Origin: JBAZCO01 sp041654915
Lineage (GTDB): Bacteria > Bacillota > Clostridia > Christensenellales > DTU072
Direction: 5' to 3'
Assembly (NCBI GenBank): GCA_041654915.1
Contig: JBAZCO010000007.1
Coordinates: forward strand, 1-30,638
Length of the DNA stretch: 30,638 nt
In this document: piece after piece, positions 1-7,742 of the stretch
Position numbering within the stretch: position 1 is the stretch's first letter
Layout of the letters: the number at the start of each line of letters is the position of its first letter
Made by a program: the position numbers and the translations under genes
The notes under the pieces: model-generated
What the model was told of the DNA's origin: nothing
Database searches by the model: none
What the model saw: only the letters and a program-made list of their open reading frames with translations

Positions 1-537
1 CAAGCAGGACACGCTTTTTATTATTTTTTCCACCGTGTCAACCTCGATTGCCGCCCCTGTGGGGTTGTTGGGGTTGGAAAATATCAGTATAGTTGGCAAG
101 GTATCGTTTATATATTTTATTAATTTATCCGCATCTGGCAAAAAGTCGTTGCTCCGAGGGAATGGATATGTGTATGCTTTTCTAATATTAGTATAAAAAG
201 AATACATTGAAAAGTCAGGTGTCAGTGTAACCACTTTTGCGTTATCAGCTAAGAACGCTCCGCAAATTAGCCCAATTAGTTCGTCTGAGCCGTTGCCTGC
301 AACCAAGTTTTTGGGGCTTGTGCTAATCACTTTGCCATAAGCCTCAATCAAATCTTTTGCATAGGGGTCGGGGTAGCGATTAAAGTCAAGATTGTCTAGC
401 GATATTTTTAGCTTTTCCTTTACGCTGTCCGAAAGGGGTATAAAGGATTCGTTTGCATCTAATCTTATACGGTAGTTGCCCTGTATGGGTTGGTAGGGAG
501 TGAGCATAGAGAGGCGCTCGTCAAGAACATAACTCAT
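1..537 (-). CDS. hisC: Histidinol-phosphate aminotransferase HisC (partial, 3' end outside window)
   Basis: PLP-dependent enzyme that transaminates imidazole acetol phosphate with glutamate to give L-histidinol phosphate, in the cytoplasm. The visible N-terminal 179 codons begin MSYVLDERLSMLTPYQP, followed by the typical RLDANES substrate-loop segment near residue 28. GNGSDELI, the cofactor phosphate-binding turn, lies near residue 82, and FSNPNNPTG, the class I/II aminotransferase Asn motif, near residue 154. The PLP lysine and C-terminal domain lie beyond base 1. The ATG at 537-535 overlaps the hisD stop as ATGA, so it is probably translationally coupled to hisD. Other class II aminotransferases share these motifs, but the position directly behind hisD makes HisC by far the likeliest. 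Confidence 0.93.
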   Translation of the reverse strand, partial: MSYVLDERLSMLTPYQPIQGNYRIRLDANESFIPLSDSVKEKLKISLDNLDFNRYPDPYAKDLIEAYGKVISTSPKNLVAGNGSDELIGLICGAFLADNAKVVTLTPDFSMYSFYTNIRKAYTYPFPRSNDFLPDADKLIKYINDTLPTILIFSNPNNPTGAAIEVDTVEKIIKSVSCL

Positions 538-1811
538 TTTAACCTCACTTTTACCGATGCGGCATGGGCATCTAGCCCCTCACGCTCGGCAAGGGTGATT
601 ACATCATCTGCAACAAGGCGAAACGCTTGTTCATCATACTTAATGTATTGTATGGTCTTTACAAAACTATCCACGGATAGCGGTGAGAAAAACCGTGCCG
701 TACCACCTGTTGGCAGCACATGGTTAGCCCCTGCAAGATAGTCGCCCAATGCCTCTGGCGTGTATGCCCCCAAAAAAATTGAGCCTGCATTGTCGATATC
801 GTCAAGGTAGCTGTCTGCATCGCTGGTGATTATCTCAAGATGTTCGGGAGCAAAGCGGTTGGCAAGGGTTATCATTTGTTCCCTATCGCTGCAAACAATA
901 ATCCCGCCGTAGTTTTGGAGTGAAATTTGTGCGGTTTGCTTGCGAGATAAGAGGGAAAGTTGCTTTTTTAACTCTGCCGCTGTATCTTTTGCCACCTCTT
1001 TGGATGTGGTGAGGAGAATAGACGAGGCACGCTCATCGTGTTCGGCTTGTGACAATAGGTCGGCGGCGATAAAGGCGGGGGATGCGGTTTGGTCGGCAAT
1101 TATCATTATTTCGGACGGTCCTGCAACCATATCTATATCGCATACACCGTAGACTATTCTTTTTGCCTCGGCAACATAGGCGTTGCCCGGTCCAACAATC
1201 TTGTCCGCTTTTTTTATCGTCTGTGTACCGTAAGCCATTGCCGCCACACCGTGAGCGCCGCCCACAAGAATAATCTCATCCGCCCCCGCAATGTGTGCCG
1301 AGGCAAGAATATCGGGGTTTACTTTGCCGTCCTTGCTGGGGGGGCTAAATATGATTATCTCCTTAACTCCCGCTATCCTTGCGGGAATTGCGCACATAAG
1401 CGCAGTGGAGGGATAAGCGGCTGTGCCGCCGGGAACATATATAGCAACTCTTTCAAGCCCTCGCACCAATTGCCCCATTTTGCCGCCGTTTTGCATAGAA
1501 AAACCTTGCCGCACTTGTTTTTGGTGGAAAGCGGTTATGTTTTTTGCCGCTAAGCATAGCGCTTTTTTAAAGTCCTCCGATACGCTGTCGTATGCGGCTT
1601 TAAAATCAGACGGATAAAACCGTTTTATTTTGGGGGCATTGTCCAAGCTCTTACTGTAACTGAGCAATGCAGCATCCCCTCCCGTTTTGATATCCTCTAC
1701 TATTTTATTTACACGCTCGGCAACCTCTTTGCCGTCCTCTACACTTCTTTTTTTGAGCGCATCTAAAAATTCAAATTCCAAACTGCCATTGGCGGTGATA
1801 ATATTAATCAT
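534..1811 (-). CDS. hisD: Histidinol dehydrogenase HisD
   Basis: Zinc- and NAD-dependent enzyme that carries out the last two steps of histidine synthesis, L-histidinol to L-histidine. At 425 residues it has the full family length. The family signature is complete: GPGNAYVAEAKR (207-218), AGPSEIMIIAD (230-240), SQAEHDER with zinc ligands Gln255 and His258, RFAPEHLEI with the catalytic Glu323/His324 pair, and GDYLAGANHVLPTGG carrying Asp357 and His364. All expected ligands are present, so it should be active. The start is supported by an AGGGAGG ribosome site about 8 bases upstream of ATG 1811. It overlaps the end of hisZG by 8 bases and the start of hisC by 4. Confidence 0.97.
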   Translation of the reverse strand: MINIITANGSLEFEFLDALKKRSVEDGKEVAERVNKIVEDIKTGGDAALLSYSKSLDNAPKIKRFYPSDFKAAYDSVSEDFKKALCLAAKNITAFHQKQVRQGFSMQNGGKMGQLVRGLERVAIYVPGGTAAYPSTALMCAIPARIAGVKEIIIFSPPSKDGKVNPDILASAHIAGADEIILVGGAHGVAAMAYGTQTIKKADKIVGPGNAYVAEAKRIVYGVCDIDMVAGPSEIMIIADQTASPAFIAADLLSQAEHDERASSILLTTSKEVAKDTAAELKKQLSLLSRKQTAQISLQNYGGIIVCSDREQMITLANRFAPEHLEIITSDADSYLDDIDNAGSIFLGAYTPEALGDYLAGANHVLPTGGTARFFSPLSVDSFVKTIQYIKYDEQAFRLVADDVITLAEREGLDAHAASVKVRLK

Positions 1812-3402
1812 TGCTAAGCCTCCCTATAAGCTCCTCGATTGTCCGCTTTTTTAACCTTAATGCGGCGGAATTTACTATCAGCCTTGCGGATATATTGCAG
1901 ATATCCTCTATTATTTCCAAGCCGTTTTCTTTTAATGTTGAGCCTGTTTCCACCAAGTCCACTATGCCATCGGCAAGGGATAGCAGCGGGGCAAGCTCCA
2001 CAGAGCCTTCTATTTTTATAATTTCCACATCCATATTGCGGCTATTAAAAAAGCTCTTTGTGAATTCGGGGTATTTGGTTGCCACCGTTTTTAGCTTGTA
2101 GCCCGAATAAAAATCTTGCCCCTTTTGTGCGGCAAGTGAAAACCTGCACTTGCCAAACCCCAAATCCAACACCTCGTGTACGGGGCGACCCATTTCTAAC
2201 AGTACATCCTTTCCCACCACTCCCGCATCGGCTACACCGTACTCCACATAGGTTACCACATCACGGGCTTTGGCAAATAGAATTTCGTATTTATCGTCCA
2301 AGTTAATGATAAGTTTTCTACCCTTATTTCTAATAGAGGAGCAGTCCAGCCCCGAATTTTCCAACAGTCGCAAGGCTTGCTCCTCAAGTCTGCCTTTTGT
2401 TAAAGCGATAGTAAAGGTATCCTTAACCTGCTTTGTGGCAGCCTCATTGCCAAGTACCTTGACAACCTCGTCAATATTCACTGCAAAGCCTATTGCGGAC
2501 AAATCAAGGTCATAGTCGGTATATAGGGTGTCGTATCTGCCGCCCGAAAGCACCTCTTTGCCTTGCCCTGCAACATAGCCTTTAAATACAAGTCCTGTGT
2601 AATAATCATATTCATTTATCACGGCAAGGTCAATTATGATATTATTTTTAAATCCCTTTTCCTCAAGCGCATTAGCCGCTTGCGTAAGTTCCTCAAGCGC
2701 ATTAGCCGCTCCGTCATAATCGAAGAGTTTCTTTGCTCGTGCTAACACCTCTGTACCGCCAAATAGTGAAAAAAGGTTGCTAAAAATGCCGTCCTTTTCT
2801 GCGCCGGCAATCGCCTCAATCTCGGGATAGTTTTTTGCAGCCAAAGCGCTTCTTAAGGCGTCTTTGTCGCCCGTACTCGGCTGTTCAAGCAAAGAGCTTA
2901 TTATTCCCATATGTCCAATTTCAATGCGGAAATTGTCGCCAAACAACTCTTTCATACTTTGTGCGGCAAGCAGCAATATTTCGATATCCGCCGCTAATCC
3001 CTCCGCTCCCAGCAACTCCACGCCAATCTGTGTGATTTCGTCGGAAAACTTAGAAAGTCTTATATTGCGGCGAAACACCGTTTGGTTATAATATAATTTG
3101 AGAGGCAATTTTGCCTGTTTAAGTCGTGAGGCATAGAGCCTTGCGATAGGCTTGGTGGAGTCGGGACGCATTGTAACAAGCCTGCCGCTGTTGTCGGTTA
3201 GCGTGTACATTTCGTCTTGTGAGATGCGCCCAATACCCTTGGAAAACACATCATAATATTCAAGCGCCGGCGTCATAACCTCGTCATAACCTTGTGTTTC
3301 AAACAGGTTGCGAAGTGTTTTTTCTGCCTTGCGTTTTAATTTGCATTCTTTAAATAAATAGTCCTTTGTGCCTTCCGGCGTGATTCTGTCATTGCTGTTC
3401 AT
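1804..3402 (-). CDS. hisZG: Fused HisZ-HisG: ATP phosphoribosyltransferase regulatory plus catalytic subunit
   Basis: First committed step of histidine synthesis, condensing ATP and PRPP. Residues 1 to about 320 are HisZ, a histidyl-tRNA-synthetase-like regulatory domain: RITPEGTKDYLF at 6-17, motif-2-like LYYNQTVFRRN at 103-113, the YYTGLVFKGY region at 267-276, and LSGGRYDTL at 285-293. Residues 329-532 are a complete short-form HisG: FTIALTKGRLEEQAL, GVADAGVVGKDVL, and the PRPP-binding signature DLVETGSTLKENGL at 482-495. In most Bacillota these are two proteins forming a hetero-octamer; here one reading frame runs through with a linker of only about 10 residues. I chose ATG 3402 because it has a GTGGAGC ribosome site 9 bases upstream and gives a normal HisZ N-terminus. 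An in-frame ATG at 3462 adds 20 residues unlike the family. Confidence 0.93.
   Translation of the reverse strand: MNSNDRITPEGTKDYLFKECKLKRKAEKTLRNLFETQGYDEVMTPALEYYDVFSKGIGRISQDEMYTLTDNSGRLVTMRPDSTKPIARLYASRLKQAKLPLKLYYNQTVFRRNIRLSKFSDEITQIGVELLGAEGLAADIEILLLAAQSMKELFGDNFRIEIGHMGIISSLLEQPSTGDKDALRSALAAKNYPEIEAIAGAEKDGIFSNLFSLFGGTEVLARAKKLFDYDGAANALEELTQAANALEEKGFKNNIIIDLAVINEYDYYTGLVFKGYVAGQGKEVLSGGRYDTLYTDYDLDLSAIGFAVNIDEVVKVLGNEAATKQVKDTFTIALTKGRLEEQALRLLENSGLDCSSIRNKGRKLIINLDDKYEILFAKARDVVTYVEYGVADAGVVGKDVLLEMGRPVHEVLDLGFGKCRFSLAAQKGQDFYSGYKLKTVATKYPEFTKSFFNSRNMDVEIIKIEGSVELAPLLSLADGIVDLVETGSTLKENGLEIIEDICNISARLIVNSAALRLKKRTIEELIGRLSND
2659..2710. repeat. 30-bp in-frame tandem duplication within the HisZ domain
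   Basis: The 22-base string at 2659-2680 (core CCTCAAGCGCATTAGCCGCT) recurs at 2689-2710 with a 30-base period. In protein it gives two ANALEE blocks around ELTQA. It is an exact, in-frame ten-codon duplication in an alpha-helical part of HisZ and looks recent. Confidence 0.8.
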
Positions 3403-3443
3403 ATAATTTTGCTCCACTTGCTTTAGTTCGCTAAAGTAAAATG

Positions 3444-3473
3444 ATAATAACATACCAAGCAAACCTTTGTCAA
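3444..3473 (-). promoter_or_regulatory. Probable sigma-A promoter of the his operon
   Basis: On the minus strand a perfect TTGACA (-35, bases 3473-3468) is followed after 18 bases by TATTAT (-10, bases 3449-3444). Transcription would begin near 3437, leaving a leader of about 35 bases before the hisZG start at 3402. That is too short for a T-box or leader-peptide attenuator. A second candidate with TATAAT at 3514-3509 and TTGAAA at 3536-3531 lies further upstream. Confidence 0.55.
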
Positions 3474-3485
3474 CCGTTGAAAGGT

Positions 3486-3518
3486 TAAATTATACAAAAT
3501 ATTTTCAAATTATACAAA
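3486..3518. repeat. Direct repeat AAATTATACAAA in the his/c-di-GMP divergent spacer
   Basis: AAATTATACAAA occurs at 3487-3498 and again at 3507-3518, with centres about two helical turns apart. Read on the minus strand each copy contains TATAAT, so they may be duplicated -10 elements, or an operator for a regulator binding one face of the DNA. Confidence 0.35.
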
Positions 3519-3544
3519 GAACGAGCGGTTTTTCAAAAAAACAT

Positions 3545-3573
3545 TTGCTTTTTTCACTATAATATATTATTAT
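3545..3573 (+). promoter_or_regulatory. Possible promoter of the diguanylate cyclase gene
   Basis: TTGCTT at 3545-3550 and TATTAT at 3568-3573 are separated by 17 bases, pointing rightwards to the gene at 3690. The match to sigma-A consensus is moderate. Several other TATAAT strings lie nearby (3558-3563, 3582-3587, 3649-3654), so the true -10 box is uncertain. Confidence 0.4.
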
Positions 3574-3574
3574 A

Positions 3575-3671
3575 CAAGTAATATAATAATGGTGCGGATA
3601 AAACGGTAAAAATAAATGTCACCGAGCAACAGCTTGAGCGGCAAGTAATATAATAATGGTACGGGTAAAAC
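3575..3671. repeat. Two 30-bp direct repeats upstream of the diguanylate cyclase
   Basis: Copies at 3575-3604 and 3642-3671 share CAAGTAATATAATAATGGT followed by a nearly identical tail (GCGGATAAAAC versus ACGGGTAAAAC), with two differences over 30 bases. They are 67 bases apart, about 6.4 helical turns. The second copy ends just before the ribosome site of the next gene. They could be duplicated operators or leader elements; no known binding motif was recognised. Confidence 0.6.
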
Positions 3672-3689
3672 CCATTTAAGGGGAAGCTG

Positions 3690-5174
3690 ATGGGTACACT
3701 AAAAACAAAATATTTAATAGTTCATACCATAGGCGGTATAGCGGTGACGGCGGCAGTGGCGGTTTGTTTTATTGTCGATGTCAAATTGGGCTACCGAGTT
3801 TTGTCGTATTGTGCGCTTGCTATTCTTGTATTTGGGGCGGGATGGATGTTTTCACTAATTATGAATAAGGTGCGCTCACGGGAGAAAGGGGAGCGGCTCT
3901 TTAGCGATATATCGGCATTTATGCTTGGCGGATATATTGAATGCTTTTTGGATAGCGACTTGACTATTAAGTATTGCAGTGAAAAGTTAATATCTTATCT
4001 TGGTTATGAGTATGATGAGTTTATAGCTGTCACCCAAAACAAGTTGGTAAATATTATAGCGCCTGAGGACAATGAGCGTACAGTAAACGAATATAGAGAG
4101 CCTCAATACGGGCAGAATGCTCAAATTCTCTTTAATATGTTAGCTAAAGGCGGGCGAAAGGTATCGGTGATAGCGATAGTAAGCCCTCCTGCAAAAACTT
4201 TCAAGCGGGGCAAAGAGAATATAGTTGCGCAAAGTCTAATAATAGATACGATGCCCTTTGCTAGGCTAAATGAGGAAAAGGATATAGATGCCGAGCGATA
4301 CAGAGTGGTGGCAGAGCAGTCGGAGAGCATAATTTTTGACTATCACATAGCTACGGATTCAATCTATATTAACTCGAATTTTGAAAAAAAGTTTGGATAT
4401 GTGATTGAGAACGGTAATTTCAAATCACGGGTCAAGTCCGAGGAATTGCTAAAGTGTGATGATAGGCGCAAGCTAAACAATATAGATATTAAAAATATAC
4501 CCTATACTGAAACCGAAGTGCAGGTGAAAAAAGCGGACGGAGAATATATATGGTGCAAAATAAGATTGTCCACTATATATGACAAAGAGAAAAACCCTGT
4601 ACGCCTGCTTGGCAAAATCATAGATGTAGATGCCTCTCGCAAGGAAAAGCAACTTTTAATCGAAAGAACTAAGCGTGATGTGCTAACAGGCTTATACAAC
4701 AGACTTGCCACCGAAACCTTGGTGTCGGAGGCGCAAGCAAATTCGGCTGCGGATGCGATTTCCGCATTCATTCTCTTTGATGTGGATGATTTTAAAAAGA
4801 TAAATGACGAGTATGGGCATCTCAAGGGCGACGAAGTGTTATCACAAATGACAGAATCGATTAAAACCATATTCCGTTCCACCGATATTATTGGGCGGAT
4901 AGGCGGTGATGAATTTGTTATTTTCATCAAAGATATACCCAATCAAAAGCACGCCCTTAAAAAAGCTCGCTCGGTGCTTGCGCTTGTATCCCGTGAGTTT
5001 AGGGCTGTGGGCGCAGGGGTATCGGTAAGTATTGGCATATCGATGTTCCGCAAAGACGGCGATACATACCACGAACTATTTAGAAAAGCGGACTTGGCGC
5101 TGTATGCCTCAAAAGCAATGGGCAAGAACACTTTTACGCTGTACACATCGGAGTTAGAAAGAAATGACAACTAA
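3690..5174 (+). CDS. Membrane PAS-PAS-GGDEF diguanylate cyclase
   Basis: Predicted to make cyclic di-GMP from two GTP at the inner face of the membrane. Two transmembrane helices lie at about 9-29 and 38-57. Two PAS-like sensor domains follow, about 80-190 and 205-320, the second ending in a PAC-type LLGKIIDVDASRKEK segment. The GGDEF domain starts with RDVLTGLYNR at 329 and has the metal-binding DVDDFK at 364-369. The active-site loop RIGGDEF is intact, with GGDEF at 405-409. RSTD at 396-399 sits five residues before it, matching the RxxD inhibitory site used for product feedback. An AAGGGGA ribosome site precedes ATG 3690. It starts a c-di-GMP gene trio that ends just before a predicted c-di-GMP riboswitch. 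Confidence 0.93.
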   Translation: MGTLKTKYLIVHTIGGIAVTAAVAVCFIVDVKLGYRVLSYCALAILVFGAGWMFSLIMNKVRSREKGERLFSDISAFMLGGYIECFLDSDLTIKYCSEKLISYLGYEYDEFIAVTQNKLVNIIAPEDNERTVNEYREPQYGQNAQILFNMLAKGGRKVSVIAIVSPPAKTFKRGKENIVAQSLIIDTMPFARLNEEKDIDAERYRVVAEQSESIIFDYHIATDSIYINSNFEKKFGYVIENGNFKSRVKSEELLKCDDRRKLNNIDIKNIPYTETEVQVKKADGEYIWCKIRLSTIYDKEKNPVRLLGKIIDVDASRKEKQLLIERTKRDVLTGLYNRLATETLVSEAQANSAADAISAFILFDVDDFKKINDEYGHLKGDEVLSQMTESIKTIFRSTDIIGRIGGDEFVIFIKDIPNQKHALKKARSVLALVSREFRAVGAGVSVSIGISMFRKDGDTYHELFRKADLALYASKAMGKNTFTLYTSELERNDN

Positions 5175-5282
5175 ATATTTTGGGGTAGTGACCCCGCTTT
5201 GCCCGCCGTGCTAATCCCTTGCCAAACCGCACTAAGTACCAAAACCACGCTACACAAAGCCTATACATAGCAAAAGAGGACA

Positions 5283-7742
5283 ATGAAAAGATACCTATTT
5301 CAACTAATAATAATATTTACGATTACTGCGCTTGCTGTGACGAGTATATCGGCGATATACTATCTTTACACACGGCACGAGTATCGCACGGAATATGAGG
5401 GTATCTATGCGACTGCGGCTGAAAACTCTGCGGAAAAGACGGATGCCGAAATCAAGCAAGCCTTTGAAAAATTGGAGCATGCTTTTGGAGCGTTAGAGGA
5501 TGGCAAAACGCTTGAAACACCCGAGGGATACCGAGGGATAGGGCGGCTGGAAGGCAAGTCGCTAAGCGTGTATTTTTCTCCCGAGTCGGAAATTGCGCAA
5601 GACACCCACCCCTCAATAACCGACAAGCAAAAAGCTGCAATCACGGGTAAAGATAGACGGGATATGCCAAGTAAAGCAGTATCAAGGGGCGAGTTTTTTG
5701 GTTATAATTTAATCATTTATGCGGTAAGAAACGAAAATTATCCCGAAGAATACTTTGTACTTCTAGAAGATTATTCGGAGTTTCAAACAAAGATGGAGGG
5801 GTATTTATTGGATAATGTCCTGCTTTTGGATATAAATGGCAGGGTAATTGTTTCCTTGGCGGGATTTAGCTATACTACTTTATATGATGTTTACAGCGCT
5901 AACGAGTTTGGGTTGGTGGAGGACGAAAACAACCGATATCTTGAATTAAACGGCACAAATCACTATTTTATTAAGAATTCTCTTAAAGCAGAAGGGGTTT
6001 ATTATTTAAGTATAGTATCTGGGCAGCGGGCGGATGCCGCAATAGGTTCGGATGTGCAAAGCGGTTTGATATTTGTTGCGGGCGTTGCTGGCACTTCATT
6101 TATAGGGGCGGCGCTGTTAATTTCCGTCTATCTTGCGCTAAACAACAAGAATTTAACGGGGGCATTCACAAGAAACAAATATAGCCTTATGATAGATAGG
6201 TTTGGGCGGGTTAGGTTTGCCAACAAGAACTTCCGCAAGAGTTTTGATAATGTGGATATAATAGAAAATGCCATAGATATAAATGCAGATATACCAAAGG
6301 CGCTAAAGTCCAACGAGGATATTACCTTGAAACTTGCCAACATTGAGGGAGAGGAGAGGTATATTAGGTTTATGACGGCAGAGTCGCTCTTTGGATATAG
6401 GTTAATCGGTACGGATGCCACGACATTTATGACAGATTATAAAGAGGCTCGTTTTTTAGCAAACTGCGACTATCTCACCAAACTTCCCAATCGTGAGCAG
6501 TTGGAAAGAGATTTTTTGTTTGTCACCGAAAGGGATGAGGAGAAACTCTTTTGCGTTGGGGTATTGGATATTATCGGATTGGAACGGTTCAAAGTTATGA
6601 TGGGTGCATCCTTTTATGATGCGCTAAAGGCTCGCTTTGCAAGGAGGCTTGCAAGTGTGTTTGAGGATAGCGTATATCATATAAGCGATACCCGCTTTGT
6701 TATATTTACACGGGGAATGGATATGACTCACTATCTAACCCATAATATGGATAAATACACAGCTCTGCTTGAGCCGCCTATCAAGGTGGACAATCAGTTG
6801 GTTAAAGTGGATTTTAGGATGGGGCATTGCAAACCGTTTTTCGGCAGGGAGCGAGTGGGGCTTGAGCCTGCGCTTACCAATGCCCGCCAAGCGCTAGGGG
6901 CGGCAATACTATCTAGAGATAAAAAAATTGTAGGGTTTTTTGATGCACTGCTTAGAAGTGATGCAACTGTGTACGAAAACAAGAAGGCAGTTACCGACCT
7001 TATAGATAATGATTTGCTAATGCTGCATTATCAGCCGCAATTTTCGTTAAAAGAAAATAGGATTATAGGCTTTGAGGCGCTAACACGCACCAAAAAGAAA
7101 ATGAATATCACGATTTCCGAGTTTATTGCGCTTTCCGAAAAGAATGGCAGTATTATAGAGCTTGGGAACTTTGTTTATAAATCGGCAATGGCTTTTGCCA
7201 AGAGCATAGAAAAATATAATGTGCGGATATCCCTAAATGTATCGCCCGTGCAGTTAATGCAAGAGGGTTTTGTAGAGAATTTTTTGCAGTACTACCGCCG
7301 CCATAACCTCAAACCGCATAGCATATGTATTGAAATTACCGAAACTTTTCTTATGTCCAACTATGAAGGTATATTAGATAATCTCAATATATTATTCAAA
7401 GAGGGTGTAGATATACATCTAGACGACTTTGGAGTGGTATATTCATCTATGCTCTACCTTAAAAAATTGCCTATTACTGCAATAAAGATAGATAGGGAAT
7501 TTATAAAGGATATAGATACCGATGGTTATAGCAAGATGATAGTGGATATTATTACAAACTCCGCCAAGTATCTCAAATTGACAAGTATAGCGGAGGGTGT
7601 TGAAACACAAGAGCAAACAGAAGCGTTGAGGCGGTTGGAGTGCGATGTAATACAAGGTTTTTATATTAGCGCCGCCGTATCGCCCGAGGAGGCAATTGCG
7701 CTAATGGATGATAATTTTTCACCGATAAAAGGAGATAAATGA
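5283..7742 (+). CDS. Membrane sensor, degenerate GGDEF plus intact EAL c-di-GMP phosphodiesterase
   Basis: Predicted to hydrolyse cyclic di-GMP to pGpG. Helix 7-29, an extracytoplasmic sensor region of about 230 residues (probably Cache-like, not assigned by motif), helix 261-287, a PAS-like stretch of about 300-385, a GGDEF-like domain of about 393-550 and an EAL domain of about 570-815. The cyclase signature is lost: the GGDEF position reads HISDTRF (466-472). The EAL site looks complete: FEAL Glu598, NVS Asn652, EITE Glu684, DDFG Asp714/Asp715, KID Lys735, EGVE Glu771 and QG Gln791. The degenerate GGDEF may bind GTP as an allosteric input, as in related proteins. A 108-base gap separates it from the cyclase; its stop overlaps the next start as ATGA. 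Ribosome site AGAGGA precedes ATG 5283. Confidence 0.92.
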   Translation: MKRYLFQLIIIFTITALAVTSISAIYYLYTRHEYRTEYEGIYATAAENSAEKTDAEIKQAFEKLEHAFGALEDGKTLETPEGYRGIGRLEGKSLSVYFSPESEIAQDTHPSITDKQKAAITGKDRRDMPSKAVSRGEFFGYNLIIYAVRNENYPEEYFVLLEDYSEFQTKMEGYLLDNVLLLDINGRVIVSLAGFSYTTLYDVYSANEFGLVEDENNRYLELNGTNHYFIKNSLKAEGVYYLSIVSGQRADAAIGSDVQSGLIFVAGVAGTSFIGAALLISVYLALNNKNLTGAFTRNKYSLMIDRFGRVRFANKNFRKSFDNVDIIENAIDINADIPKALKSNEDITLKLANIEGEERYIRFMTAESLFGYRLIGTDATTFMTDYKEARFLANCDYLTKLPNREQLERDFLFVTERDEEKLFCVGVLDIIGLERFKVMMGASFYDALKARFARRLASVFEDSVYHISDTRFVIFTRGMDMTHYLTHNMDKYTALLEPPIKVDNQLVKVDFRMGHCKPFFGRERVGLEPALTNARQALGAAILSRDKKIVGFFDALLRSDATVYENKKAVTDLIDNDLLMLHYQPQFSLKENRIIGFEALTRTKKKMNITISEFIALSEKNGSIIELGNFVYKSAMAFAKSIEKYNVRISLNVSPVQLMQEGFVENFLQYYRRHNLKPHSICIEITETFLMSNYEGILDNLNILFKEGVDIHLDDFGVVYSSMLYLKKLPITAIKIDREFIKDIDTDGYSKMIVDIITNSAKYLKLTSIAEGVETQEQTEALRRLECDVIQGFYISAAVSPEEAIALMDDNFSPIKGDK

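Noticed and set aside
490..1617. Plus-strand open frames across hisC/hisD
   Set aside because: They mirror the his genes, lack ribosome sites and show no recognisable protein features.
3403..3462. ATG 3462 as start of hisZG
   Set aside because: It adds 20 residues unlike HisZ N-termini and lies upstream of the TTGACA-18-TATTAT promoter start near 3437; ATG 3402 has a GGAG site.
3403..3540. T-box or His leader-peptide attenuator ahead of the his operon
   Set aside because: The leader from the best promoter is about 35 bases, with no terminator/antiterminator pair, no TGGN-type T-box sequence and no run of His codons.
5175..5282. GGGGT-AGTG-ACCCC hairpin as terminator after the cyclase
   Set aside because: Only 5 bp of stem and no T-run follows, so it is too weak to call.
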